64,000 nt of DNA from Thalassobacillus sp043497085 (lineage in GTDB: Bacteria; Bacillota; Bacilli; Bacillales; Halobacillaceae), in assembly GCA_043497085.1 (NCBI GenBank), contig JBIEKI010000008.1. One strand, 5' to 3'. Each line of letters begins with the position of its first letter. Within the stretch, counting starts at the first letter, position 1. Below the pieces are notes generated by a model. That model did not search any database. It had not been told where the DNA came from and saw nothing but the letters and a program-made list of their open reading frames with translations. A program made the position numbers and the translations under genes. Of the stretch, positions 1 to 7,628 are shown piece after piece.

Positions 1-315
1 CACAAATTGACGGTGGAATACGAATTCCACCACCGCCAGCAATGCAGTGATTATAAAAATTTCCCCAGCGGACAGAGCCCATCCCATCCACTCTGCTACT
101 CCCCAGAAGTAAATGAATGCCAGTACACCATCCGCTACCGTCGCTGTAATATTATTGCTCATTAGCAATATGCCTCGTTCACTGACAAAGTAGGCAATTA
201 TACACAAGATAAGTGCGGTAATAAGACTCTGAAAAAATGTGGCTTCTGAAAACCACATCAGCAGGGGAACGATGATAATGCCATTCATTATTGCCTTTCG
301 CATAAATCCTGTCAT
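1..315 (-). CDS. DUF2512 (YndM-like) membrane protein, partial
   Basis: The open frame runs off the left edge, so only the first 105 residues are visible. The start is the ATG at 313-315, eight to nine bases after an AGGAGG. The product is almost entirely hydrophobic, with about four predicted membrane segments. The pattern ATVADGVLAFIYFW resembles the DUF2512/YndM family of small Bacillaceae membrane proteins, whose function is unknown. The family call rests on recall of this pattern only and is moderate. It is probably monocistronic, because mscL upstream on the same strand has its own terminator. Confidence 0.55.
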   Translation of the reverse strand, partial: MTGFMRKAIMNGIIIVPLLMWFSEATFFQSLITALILCIIAYFVSERGILLMSNNITATVADGVLAFIYFWGVAEWMGWALSAGEIFIITALLAVVEFVFHRQFV

Positions 316-391
316 TTCAGATAACCTCCTCTGCTGTTATGATTAGTCATTTAATCTTTTTCATACTTTGTGGTTATATCCAAAAAAAGTA

Positions 392-416
392 AAAAAGCAT
401 ATGCATGATATGCTTT
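392..416 (-). terminator. Rho-independent terminator of mscL
   Basis: On the minus strand, AAAGCATAT and ATATGCTTT form a 9-bp stem around a short loop, followed by T-rich sequence. It lies directly after the mscL stop codon. Confidence 0.75.
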
Positions 417-923
417 TCATTTGATACCCAGCCGAAAACCTTTGCGCTCTTTTTTACTGGTATCGTTATGGGATTGTAGTGATGAACCGCAGTTTGGACA
501 GATACTCGCCTTTGCAGGAATAGAAGTACAGCAATAGGGACATTCCTTGCGCGTCATCGCCGCTACTACATCCTGGTTCGGTTTTTTCCAGCGATTAAGC
601 TGTCTTACAACCAGAAAAACAGCAAATAATGTAATGGTGAACCGGATAAAGGATGATAAAAAGAGGCCATAATTGATAGTTGCAGCTCCTGCTTCTTTAG
701 CAGCCGCCAGAGAAGAGTATGAACCCCCGCTTAAGCTGATGAACAAGTCAGAGAAATTCATTTTCGCTAAAATCAAACCGATCGGGGGAAGGAGGATATC
801 AGATACGAGTGAATCGATGAAACCACTGAATGCAGCACCCAGCACCAGCGCTACTCCAAGTTCAGCCGCACTCCCCCTCATCGCAAATTGACGGAATTCA
901 CGGAATAACCGGATAGACATCAT
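417..923 (-). CDS. mscL: Large-conductance mechanosensitive channel MscL with C-terminal zinc ribbon
   Basis: MscL is a pentameric membrane channel that opens under membrane tension and releases solutes during hypo-osmotic shock. The N-terminal part (MRGSAAELGVALVLGAAF, then IDSLVSDILLPPIG) is the classic first transmembrane helix, and a second helix lies around residues 86-106. The protein is 168 residues, longer than the usual ~130-150. The extra C-terminus carries two CxxC pairs (CPYC, CPNC) typical of a zinc ribbon, replacing the usual cytoplasmic helix. Two adjacent ATGs (921-923 and 918-920) follow a GAGGG/GAGAGGGG region, and either could be used. The gene has its own terminator. Confidence 0.92.
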   Translation of the reverse strand: MMSIRLFREFRQFAMRGSAAELGVALVLGAAFSGFIDSLVSDILLPPIGLILAKMNFSDLFISLSGGSYSSLAAAKEAGAATINYGLFLSSFIRFTITLFAVFLVVRQLNRWKKPNQDVVAAMTRKECPYCCTSIPAKASICPNCGSSLQSHNDTSKKERKGFRLGIK

Positions 924-1070
924 CCCCTCTCACCCTCTGTTAAAGCTATCTTATGAGCTGTAGAGACAAGCTATGATTGTGCAGGGAGAGTTTATTTCTT
1001 TCACGATATATTTGCGATGAATTTGCAACATGTTAATTATTAACCGAACAGGGATTTTGAACGCACGAAC

Positions 1071-1190
1071 AAAAGCGCAAGCGCCTTGCTCACCCCCGAC
1101 AAGCTTAAGACAAGCCTCGGCGTGACGTTCTTTGTCACAGAGAGGATTGACTTAAGACCTCGAGGGGTAGGCGCTGGAGCTGGATGACAC
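1071..1190. repeat. GC-rich palindromic intergenic repeat
   Basis: This ~120-nt non-coding stretch is bounded by GCGCAAGCGCCT and AGGCGCTGGAGCT. Inside are nested inverted repeats: CCCCG with CGAGGGG, CTTAAG on both sides, and CCTC/GTGAC facing GTCAC/GAGG around TTCTTT. The sequence looks like the short mobile palindromic repeats scattered in Bacillaceae genomes (from memory, not searched). A 77-residue open frame across it has no ribosome binding site and is not believed. Confidence 0.6.
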
Positions 1191-1243
1191 CCACCACCTG
1201 AAGTTATCCATAAAAAGAAAATTTTATAATTTCCTAGACACTT

Positions 1244-1270
1244 AAAAAGCCGGACTATTTCAGTCCGGCT
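1244..1270 (-). terminator. Terminator of the nitrate-type operon
   Basis: On the minus strand, AGCCGGACT and AGTCCGGCT form a 9-bp stem followed by TTTTT. The stem overlaps the last codons of the triple-PAS kinase, so this ends the ~10-kb operon. Confidence 0.85.
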
Positions 1271-2996
1271 CATTCCCTTCAGAAGGGATTTCTGCTATGA
1301 TTTTTGTACCTTTTCCTGGGGCTGAGATGACTTCCAGATCTCCTCCTACAGAACGCGTCCGCTCTTCCATACTGAATAAACCGACACCGGAAGATAACTG
1401 GTCCTGATCAAAACCTTTCCCTTGATCTTCAATCATCACCCGGACCACATCATCCAGTTCACGTACGGTTACCCAGGCTCGATCGACACCTGCGTATTTC
1501 CAGATATTTGTTAAAGCTTCCTGGATGATACGATAAATAGTTATTTCCGAATGGGCACTCAACCTTTGATCAAGTACACATTCGAACATGACATCGATAT
1601 TATAGTGATCGGAAAAGCGGTTCAGGAAGGAGCGAATCGCCGGAACCAGTCCAAGATCATCGAGAACAGAAGGGCGCAGCTCCCAGGAAATGTCTCGTAC
1701 TTCTTCTATCAATTCCGCAGCTTCATCCCTCATCTGATCAATCAACGGATGTTCCATTTCCGCACTCAATCTGCTGATGGTAATCAAATGACTGTAAAGG
1801 TTCTGGCCAAGACCATCATGGAGGTCTCGCGATAGCCGCAGCCTCTCTTCTTCCTGGACCTCTATAATTCGTGTCATTGCTCGCTGCAGCTCTGCTTCTA
1901 CTCGTTTTCTCTCTGTAATCTCAGAACGGATCGCCAAGTATTGATAGGGCTTTCCTTTCTCATTCAAAAACGGTACGATCGTGGTATCCACCCAGTAATA
2001 GGTACCATCTTTTGCCTGATTTCTTATTTCACCTTTCCATACTTCTCCACTACCGATTGTCCGCCATAATTCTTTAAAAAATTCTTTGGAATGGTAGCCG
2101 GAATTGATGATGGAATGGGTACGTCCAATCAATTCCTCCCGCTCATATTTCGAAATTTGGCAGAATTGATCATTAACGTACGTAATGATTCCTTTTTCAT
2201 CGGTAATTGCTACAATGGAGGATTCATCAAGAGCAAACTTCAAATCCACCAGCTCTTGCATTGATTTTTCCAGTTCATCTACCACACGTTTAAATTCTGT
2301 AATTTCCTTACGGATGGCAAGATATTGATAAGGTTTTCCTTTATTATTCAAAAAAGGCACGATAGTAGTATCCACCCAGTAATAGGTATCATCCTTCGCC
2401 CTGTTTTTGATCTCCCCTCGCCACACCTGGCCGTTGGCGATCGTCCGCCATAAGTCTCGCATAAAACCCTTGGAATGGTGACCGGAGTTGATGATCCGGT
2501 GATCCTGTCCGATTAACTCTTCTTCTGAGTACTTGGAAATCTCACAAAACTTGTCATTCACGTATTTGATGATGCCTTTTTGGTCGGTGATCGCCACAAT
2601 GGTCGATTCATCAAGCGCAAATTTCATATCAAGCAGTTCATTCAATACTTTTTCCGGTTCTAAATTGGAGATGGAGCTATCATTATCGGCATGCAAAACA
2701 AGAAGCGAGTAGTCATTCCCTCCAATAGAAAAAGTGTTTTTCCGTATAAATAATGGGAAACGCTGCCCCTCTGTCGTCATACCGAACTGTTGCGTAAATG
2801 TTCCCGGCTCTAAGACGTCAATATTCGTCTCAGGTATCCATTTCTCTATGTGACTGCCAGCACCGCTTTCTCCTGCTGCCTCAAACAGTAGCTGCGCTTT
2901 CTCATTCATTGACTCGATAAAACCATTATCATCAATCACAATTGTTGCATCTTCCGTTATTTCTTGCTTATTTCCATGCTGCGTTCTTGTGGTCAC
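1260..2996 (-). CDS. Sensor histidine kinase with three PAS domains (NarX/NreB-type kinase core)
   Basis: This cytoplasmic histidine kinase is the last gene of the operon. PAS-like domains lie at about residues 10-110, 122-240 and 250-368. The second and third are near duplicates, sharing the pattern YVNDxFCxISKY...ELIG and IVPFLNxKGKPYQYLAIR. A HisKA_3 dimerisation helix with the phospho-accepting His in SRDLHDGLGQN follows, then a C-terminal HATPase. No membrane segment is seen. No four-cysteine motif of the NreB oxygen-sensing Fe-S PAS is present. AGGAGGGACAG precedes both TTG (2997-2999) and GTG (2994-2996); the GTG has the better spacing. The likely partner is the NarL-type regulator two genes upstream, as inferred from gene order. 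The ligand is unknown. Confidence 0.85.
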   Translation of the reverse strand: MTTRTQHGNKQEITEDATIVIDDNGFIESMNEKAQLLFEAAGESGAGSHIEKWIPETNIDVLEPGTFTQQFGMTTEGQRFPLFIRKNTFSIGGNDYSLLVLHADNDSSISNLEPEKVLNELLDMKFALDESTIVAITDQKGIIKYVNDKFCEISKYSEEELIGQDHRIINSGHHSKGFMRDLWRTIANGQVWRGEIKNRAKDDTYYWVDTTIVPFLNNKGKPYQYLAIRKEITEFKRVVDELEKSMQELVDLKFALDESSIVAITDEKGIITYVNDQFCQISKYEREELIGRTHSIINSGYHSKEFFKELWRTIGSGEVWKGEIRNQAKDGTYYWVDTTIVPFLNEKGKPYQYLAIRSEITERKRVEAELQRAMTRIIEVQEEERLRLSRDLHDGLGQNLYSHLITISRLSAEMEHPLIDQMRDEAAELIEEVRDISWELRPSVLDDLGLVPAIRSFLNRFSDHYNIDVMFECVLDQRLSAHSEITIYRIIQEALTNIWKYAGVDRAWVTVRELDDVVRVMIEDQGKGFDQDQLSSGVGLFSMEERTRSVGGDLEVISAPGKGTKIIAEIPSEGNEPD

Positions 2997-3008
2997 CAAC
3001 TGTCCCTC

Positions 3009-3458
3009 CTATTCTTCGGTAAAATGGGAAGGTAAAAATGACTCCAATTTCCGCGCAACTTCCCTGAGCTTCTGTTTTTCTTGTTCTTCAAACTGGCGGG
3101 CATGCCGATAACCAATCAAAAGTGCACCTCTAGGAAGTCCGTTCCAAACTAAAGGAACCGAATAAGCGGCTTTCAGCTTTTCGGCTAACATAATCGGATA
3201 ATCGGTTATTTTCCCAAAAATATTTTCGGGAAAATCAGTGATTTCCATAGGCCTTGCACTTGAAATCACTTTTCCGGCAATCCCTTTTCCATAACGGACC
3301 GTGATATATTTATATTTCTCATTTCGATTTCCCATCGCGTATGGCCAGGTAATATCCGGATCATTTCGATTCTGCAAAGCGATTCCGACAAAATCACAGG
3401 GCACATTTTGTTTAAGGCTGTCACATTCGTTCAGTACTAACTCTTTTAAAGATTCCAT
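3009..3458 (-). CDS. nreA: GAF-domain nitrate receptor, NreA-like
   Basis: This 149-residue protein is a single GAF domain, the size of staphylococcal NreA, which binds nitrate and controls the NreB kinase. The stretch DITWPYAMGNRNEKYKYI followed by GKGIAGKVI resembles the NreA/GAF family. The start ATG follows AAGGACGTGATGAC. The gene sits between the regulator and the triple-PAS kinase, inside an operon of nitrate-type transport and reductase genes, which supports a nitrate-sensing role. Nitrate binding itself cannot be shown from the sequence. Confidence 0.75.
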   Translation of the reverse strand: MESLKELVLNECDSLKQNVPCDFVGIALQNRNDPDITWPYAMGNRNEKYKYITVRYGKGIAGKVISSARPMEITDFPENIFGKITDYPIMLAEKLKAAYSVPLVWNGLPRGALLIGYRHARQFEEQEKQKLREVARKLESFLPSHFTEE

Positions 3459-3470
3459 GTCATCACGTCC

Positions 3471-4127
3471 TTACTGAATCCCATAACCAAGCAATCCTTT
3501 TTTCAATGCAAAGGATACCAGCTCAGGCCGTGTTTTCATTTGCAGCTTTTCCATTAAGTTTCCTTTATGGGTTTCCACTGTTTTGACACTGATCACCAGC
3601 TTTTCTGCAATCTCTTTATTGGAATAGCCTTTTGCTATCAATGTCAGGACTTCCTTTTCCCGATCGGATAATAACTGATACGTATCGGAACCGTCTTCTT
3701 TCAAATTACCCAGGTACTCCTCCATCAAACGTTTCTGGGCGGATGGATGAAGATAGGCATCTCCCTGGCATACCGAGCGGATGGCATTGACTAATTCATC
3801 ATGGGGAGCACTTTTTAATACACACCCGGAAGCACCCGCCTGGATGGCACGGAATAAATATTCTTCATCATCATGCATGGTCAGGATGAGGATAGCTGTC
3901 TCAGGAAGAAGTTTTTTTAATTCTCCCGTTGCAGACAAGCCATCCTTTCCATGGGGCATGCTCAAATCCATTAATATAGCATCCGGCTTTTCTTCCAGCG
4001 CCATTTCGATTCCTTCATTGCCTTCTGATGCTTCTCCGACTACTTCCATATCCGGCAACGAATTCAATAACATCTTCAAGCCCATCCTCACCACTGCATG
4101 ATCATCCACTAACAGGACCTTTATCAT
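3471..4127 (-). CDS. nreC: NarL/FixJ-family response regulator, NreC-like
   Basis: The protein has an N-terminal receiver domain (MIKVLLVDDHAVVRMGLK, phospho-accepting Asp in AILMDLSMP) and a C-terminal LuxR-type helix-turn-helix (LSDREKEVLTLIAKGYSNKEIAEKL). The chosen start ATG (4125-4127) follows AGGAGGGG with good spacing; a longer in-frame extension would overlap the upstream kinase and lacks a binding site. It lies 16 bases after the bare kinase gene and 12 bases before the GAF gene. This matches the sensor-regulator-receptor arrangement of nitrate/oxygen control systems in Firmicutes. It probably activates its own operon through the repeats at 11527-11564 (inference). Confidence 0.88.
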   Translation of the reverse strand: MIKVLLVDDHAVVRMGLKMLLNSLPDMEVVGEASEGNEGIEMALEEKPDAILMDLSMPHGKDGLSATGELKKLLPETAILILTMHDDEEYLFRAIQAGASGCVLKSAPHDELVNAIRSVCQGDAYLHPSAQKRLMEEYLGNLKEDGSDTYQLLSDREKEVLTLIAKGYSNKEIAEKLVISVKTVETHKGNLMEKLQMKTRPELVSFALKKGLLGYGIQ

Positions 4128-4143
4128 CCCATAACCCCTCCTA

Positions 4144-4797
4144 TTACTGGATTGGCAAATTGATAGAAACAGTTGTCCCTTTGTCCAACTCAGAAGAAAA
4201 GTCGCATTGCCCCCCGACAAGGCGAAGCCTTTCTCTCATAGCAGCAATTCCATTAGCACTGCCGCTTTCCATCACTTCGTTCGCATCGAAGCCTTTTCCA
4301 GCATCTTTTATATCTATTCTCACTGAAATTTCTCCCCATGTAAACTCGATTTTCGCATGATCAGTATCTGCGTATTTAGCAATGTTGATCAATGCTTCCT
4401 GACAGACACGAAAAGCGGCCATACTTTTTTGGTCGGAAAGAAGCTTCTCTTCCCCGCTGGAGTGAACATCAATCAGAATCCCAAAAGTATTGGTGAACAG
4501 CTTCGAATAGCTTTTCATCGCGGAGACCAATCCCAATGTCGATAATGTATTCGGATATAACTCAACAGACAGCAGCCTGACTTCCCTGATTGTCCGCTCC
4601 ATTAACCCCGCCATTTCTTTGGTGTAACTTTTCAGCTCTTGATTTTCGATACCGGCTTCAATGAAGTTCAATCCTGTTTGCATGGTGTACAGGTTCTGAT
4701 TGATGCTTTCATGGAGCTCAAGGGCCACCCGTTTAATTTCTTCTTCCTGAGACTGAATGATATAACTGCACGCCTGGTTCCCTGCTTCAAGCTCCAT
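4144..4797 (-). CDS. Sensor-less histidine kinase (NreB-like catalytic core)
   Basis: The ~217-residue protein consists of little more than a HisKA_3 dimerisation helix (His in VALELHESINQNLY) and a HATPase domain (N-box-like ALINIAKYA, G-box DAGKGFD and NGIAAMRERLRLVGG). There is no N-terminal PAS, GAF or transmembrane sensor, unlike NreB, which carries an Fe-S PAS domain. AGAGGAGG abuts one ATG (4801-4803) but is six bases from a second (4795-4797), so the second is taken as the start. The gene follows the permease-PAS fusion by about 20 bases. The missing sensor may therefore be the PAS domain on the permease, or the NreA-like protein (inference). Confidence 0.85.
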   Translation of the reverse strand: MELEAGNQACSYIIQSQEEEIKRVALELHESINQNLYTMQTGLNFIEAGIENQELKSYTKEMAGLMERTIREVRLLSVELYPNTLSTLGLVSAMKSYSKLFTNTFGILIDVHSSGEEKLLSDQKSMAAFRVCQEALINIAKYADTDHAKIEFTWGEISVRIDIKDAGKGFDANEVMESGSANGIAAMRERLRLVGGQCDFSSELDKGTTVSINLPIQ

Positions 4798-4816
4798 TTC
4801 CATCCTCCTCTATTTT

Positions 4817-6325
4817 TTACATGCTTTTCTGTTGTTGATTTTCTGTAATATCCGTGAACACACCAGCGTATTGGATGATTTCCCCCGAATCATCTTTGAT
4901 CGCGTTGATGGTGAGCCACTCTAAATAGTGTTTTCCGTCTTTGCGTTTGTTCCAAATTTCCCCTTGCCAATAACCATTCGTTTCTAAGGTGTTCCACATG
5001 CTCTGGTAAAATGCCGGGGATTGTCTCCCTGATTTCAGGATGTTTGGATTTTTTCCTTCTACCTCACCAGCCTCAAAGCCAGTTAGCTTTGTAAAAGCAG
5101 GATTTACAGTTACGATTTTACCATTTTTATCTGTGACCATCATGCCAAGCGGTGTCGTTTCCATGATTTGATGGGAAACTGCCAGCTTATCGTGATAATA
5201 CATCCAGATGACCAGAATCAAACTTGCTAAAGCAATTTGGGATAGTGCCATGAAGCCGATCGCGTAATGTCCAGTCAAACTGTAAAGAAGGGACAAAATC
5301 AAAGGTGGGAAGAAGCCGCCAAGTCCACCCATAGCTGATACGATACCGTTCGCAATACCAGCCTGCTTGTTAAAGTACATTGGAACAAGCTTAAAGATAA
5401 TACCATTCCCTATTCCGGCAGCCACTGCGATCGTTAAACTTCCGACCGTGTACAGGTTGATAGAAGGAGCAAATGATAATAGCAGCGCCGCAACGGTAAA
5501 GCCACCAAATACATACATGAGTAGAATCAGTGAATGGAAGCGGTCGGCCAGCCATCCGCCAAGCGGACGTAAGAAAGTAGCAACAGCAATGAACCCTGCC
5601 GTTCTCATCCCGGCATCCACCTTATCCAGTCCAAAGTTGGCTACAAGGAAGTTAGGAAGGTAGACCGTGAATGCTACAAACGAACCGAAAGTGATAAAAT
5701 AAAACAAACAGAATAACCATAGCTTTTCATTTTTATAGACGCCTTTGATTTGCTTCATTAATGGAACTTTTACTCTGGTTTCTTTTTTATCTCCTAAAAA
5801 GAAATTCAAAAGGATGAAAATCCCTAATAGTACAAGATAGAGCTGGACAGTGAACGACCAGCCAAAGTTTGCAGCAACTACTGGCGCGGCAAAGGCTGTG
5901 ATCGCTGTTCCGATGTTCCCCGCTCCGTAGATACCATTTACGAAGCCGTGGCGGCTTTTATCATAATATTTCGGAAGAGAAGTGACTCCGACAGAAAAAA
6001 TCGCCCCGCCGATACCCAGAAACAAACCACCAATCAAAAGATCGATGAGAGAGTCCGCCACACTGATATAATAGACCGGGAATAATAACAGGATAAAACT
6101 TACCATGAAAATCATTCTTGCTCCCAGTAAATTAGCTAAATATCCTAATGGAATCCGTAAAACTGATCCTAAAATAACTGGAATAGCCGTCACCCAGGCA
6201 ATCTGTTCCGGAGCAATCGCAATATCTTCCGTGATAAAAGGCAGTAAGGAAGAAATTAATACCCATACCATAAAACCTGTAACAAGGTTCATCGTTTGTA
6301 ACGGAAGTTGAATTTTACTTTTCAT
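4817..6325 (-). CDS. NarK/NasA-type MFS permease fused to a C-terminal PAS domain
   Basis: Residues ~1-380 form a twelve-segment major facilitator permease of the nitrate/nitrite porter type (early TAIPVILGSVLRIPLGYL; glycine-rich motif GIYGAGNIGTAI). This part imports nitrate or exports nitrite in relatives. Residues ~385-490 are a PAS domain (TPLGMMVTDKNGKIVTVNPA, then YAGVFTDITE). Ordinary NarK/NasA proteins are ~390-420 residues and stop after the last helix, so the ~502-residue fusion is unusual. The start ATG (6323-6325) follows GTGAGGG inside the end of the preceding gene, an 11-base overlap suggesting translational coupling. The next gene is a kinase without a sensor. Substrate specificity is inferred from family and context. 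Confidence 0.85.
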   Translation of the reverse strand: MKSKIQLPLQTMNLVTGFMVWVLISSLLPFITEDIAIAPEQIAWVTAIPVILGSVLRIPLGYLANLLGARMIFMVSFILLLFPVYYISVADSLIDLLIGGLFLGIGGAIFSVGVTSLPKYYDKSRHGFVNGIYGAGNIGTAITAFAAPVVAANFGWSFTVQLYLVLLGIFILLNFFLGDKKETRVKVPLMKQIKGVYKNEKLWLFCLFYFITFGSFVAFTVYLPNFLVANFGLDKVDAGMRTAGFIAVATFLRPLGGWLADRFHSLILLMYVFGGFTVAALLLSFAPSINLYTVGSLTIAVAAGIGNGIIFKLVPMYFNKQAGIANGIVSAMGGLGGFFPPLILSLLYSLTGHYAIGFMALSQIALASLILVIWMYYHDKLAVSHQIMETTPLGMMVTDKNGKIVTVNPAFTKLTGFEAGEVEGKNPNILKSGRQSPAFYQSMWNTLETNGYWQGEIWNKRKDGKHYLEWLTINAIKDDSGEIIQYAGVFTDITENQQQKSM

Positions 6326-6605
6326 AGTGGTTTCCCTCACTTTTGATTACATAATATAGGCCGGCTTTTTGATCATACGCAGACCATTCGTTTTCTGTCT
6401 GTTTGACTTCACTCGTAAATGGAACTGCAAAAAAATAATGATCATCAAAGTAGATTCTAAGATGGGTGTTATCTGGACAACTAGCCAGCTTCTTCACTTT
6501 TTTATCCAGCCACGGAGCCATATCTTCCCCTTCTTCTCCATGGATGCAAACCTTTACGGAAGAGCCGATGCAGTTTTCCAAATCATTTCTATCAACGAAT
6601 GCCAC
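6315..6605 (-). CDS. Small conserved-looking protein of the nitrate-type operon, function unknown
   Basis: I do not recognise this ~96-residue soluble protein. It has two cysteines near the N-terminus (ENCIGSSVKVCIHG) and an acidic, aromatic C-terminal half. The start is uncertain. A GTG (6603-6605) ten bases after AAAGGG gives a 14-base overlap with the preceding gene, like other joints in this operon. An ATG at 6636-6638 would give a 47-base overlap and a weaker binding site. It is translationally coupled to the permease-PAS gene. A role in assembly of the reductase is possible but unproven. Confidence 0.6.
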   Translation of the reverse strand: MAFVDRNDLENCIGSSVKVCIHGEEGEDMAPWLDKKVKKLASCPDNTHLRIYFDDHYFFAVPFTSEVKQTENEWSAYDQKAGLYYVIKSEGNHYEK

Positions 6606-6903
6606 AGGTTCCACACCCTTTCTCTGGAGGATAGACATGGAGTTGATAGCCTTGCAAGGCCTGCCAGAATGTCTCTCCTGCCTGTGCTTCCAAATGGTCA
6701 ATGACGTCTTGCTCTGATGCCCAGCTGCTCATCCCTTTAACTTCAGCCACTACAACTTCAGCATCTAAAACTGTTTTATCATCTAAGTACCAGTGGAGAC
6801 GCTGTCCTTTGAATAATCTTTCGAAATTGTCTTGGACATCGGCAGCAAGTGTGCCAGTCATTTCTGTGATAAAACAAAAATCCAAATAGGTTTCACTTTT
6901 CAT
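6592..6903 (-). CDS. Small protein of the nitrate-type operon, function unknown
   Basis: The product is a 103-residue soluble protein with no family I recognise. It ends in CGTCGIR, a CxxC near the C-terminus that could bind metal. The start ATG (6901-6903) follows GGGAGG and AAGGG and overlaps the preceding small membrane protein gene by 11 bases. The overlapping, co-directional arrangement shows it is a real gene of the operon. No NarJ/TorD-like chaperone signature is visible, although that position in the operon would suit a chaperone (inference). Confidence 0.65.
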   Translation of the reverse strand: MKSETYLDFCFITEMTGTLAADVQDNFERLFKGQRLHWYLDDKTVLDAEVVVAEVKGMSSWASEQDVIDHLEAQAGETFWQALQGYQLHVYPPEKGCGTCGIR

Positions 6904-7102
6904 AACCCTTGCTGCCTCCCTTATTTTTCTCATTTTTATAAACGAACAGCGCCACCGGGAACAATAGGATGTTCAAGCCGGCATAAAGCAACGTAACGCC
7001 GTAATTTTCATAATAATATTGATGGACGACCAATTGCGTGAACACGATATTCATTAACAGGATAGCTGCCAGTATGAGGACGCCCACGTAACTACGCTTC
7101 AT
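6893..7102 (-). CDS. Small two-helix membrane protein
   Basis: The 69-residue product has two hydrophobic helices (about residues 5-27 and 36-55) and a short positively charged tail. The ATG lies inside the end of the Rieske gene (11-base overlap) after AGGGTGAAG. It may be an anchor or small subunit of the membrane reductase complex. No family is recognised. Confidence 0.65.
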   Translation of the reverse strand: MKRSYVGVLILAAILLMNIVFTQLVVHQYYYENYGVTLLYAGLNILLFPVALFVYKNEKNKGGSKGYEK

Positions 7103-7616
7103 AACGCTTCACCCTCACTGCATATATGGCGTCATCCTTTACTTCCACTTCAATACCAGGAAGCGGTCTGCGGGGCGGGCCTGCTGTCGGTGCACCGGTG
7201 GATGCATCAAACTTTCCATGGTGGCACGGGCAGATCATCTCTTGTTCATCTTTCACCCAATAAACCGGACATCTTAAATGTGTACAAGCATTCTGGTAAG
7301 CAACATATTTATTTTCACTGAGGCGGATCAAAATCGCGCTATCATGTTCTGTCGGGAAGGTGAATTTTACGGAGTCCCCTACTTTCACGTCTTTTACGTC
7401 TGCGATTTTCTCGTGCGGGTATTCTTTATCCCCTAACCCCATCAATTCCTTGGCAGCGACAGCTCCCCACGGCAAGGTAGAGACAGCGAAGACACCGGCA
7501 GCACCTGCTAAAGTTTTCATGAAACCTCTGCGGTCGAGCATCCGTTCATTATTGCGGTTTATATTATGCGTATAGTTATCTTCGTCAAACGGTATCTTAT
7601 TATTGCGATCACTCAT
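7092..7616 (-). CDS. Rieske [2Fe-2S] protein with Tat signal
   Basis: The 174-residue protein has a twin-arginine-type N-terminus (LDRRGFMKTLAGAAGVFAVS) and a C-terminal Rieske domain. The two ligand loops are CTHLRCP and CPCHHG. This predicts export and a membrane-anchored 2Fe-2S cluster on the outer face, passing electrons from the quinol side. The catalytic subunit in the same operon has no Tat signal, so the two would lie on opposite faces unless joined by the cytochrome b. Haloarchaeal nar operons also pair Rieske and cytochrome b genes with a nitrate reductase (known). The start ATG follows AAGGAGG. Confidence 0.85.
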   Translation of the reverse strand: MSDRNNKIPFDEDNYTHNINRNNERMLDRRGFMKTLAGAAGVFAVSTLPWGAVAAKELMGLGDKEYPHEKIADVKDVKVGDSVKFTFPTEHDSAILIRLSENKYVAYQNACTHLRCPVYWVKDEQEMICPCHHGKFDASTGAPTAGPPRRPLPGIEVEVKDDAIYAVRVKRYEA

Positions 7617-7628
7617 GATATTTCCTCC

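Noticed and set aside
1040..1273. 77-residue minus-strand frame after the triple-PAS kinase
   Set aside because: It spans the operon terminator and the palindromic repeat and has no ribosome binding site.
4128..4220. N-terminal extension of the response regulator
   Set aside because: It would overlap the kinase gene and lacks a binding site, while MIKVLLVDD is the usual receiver start.
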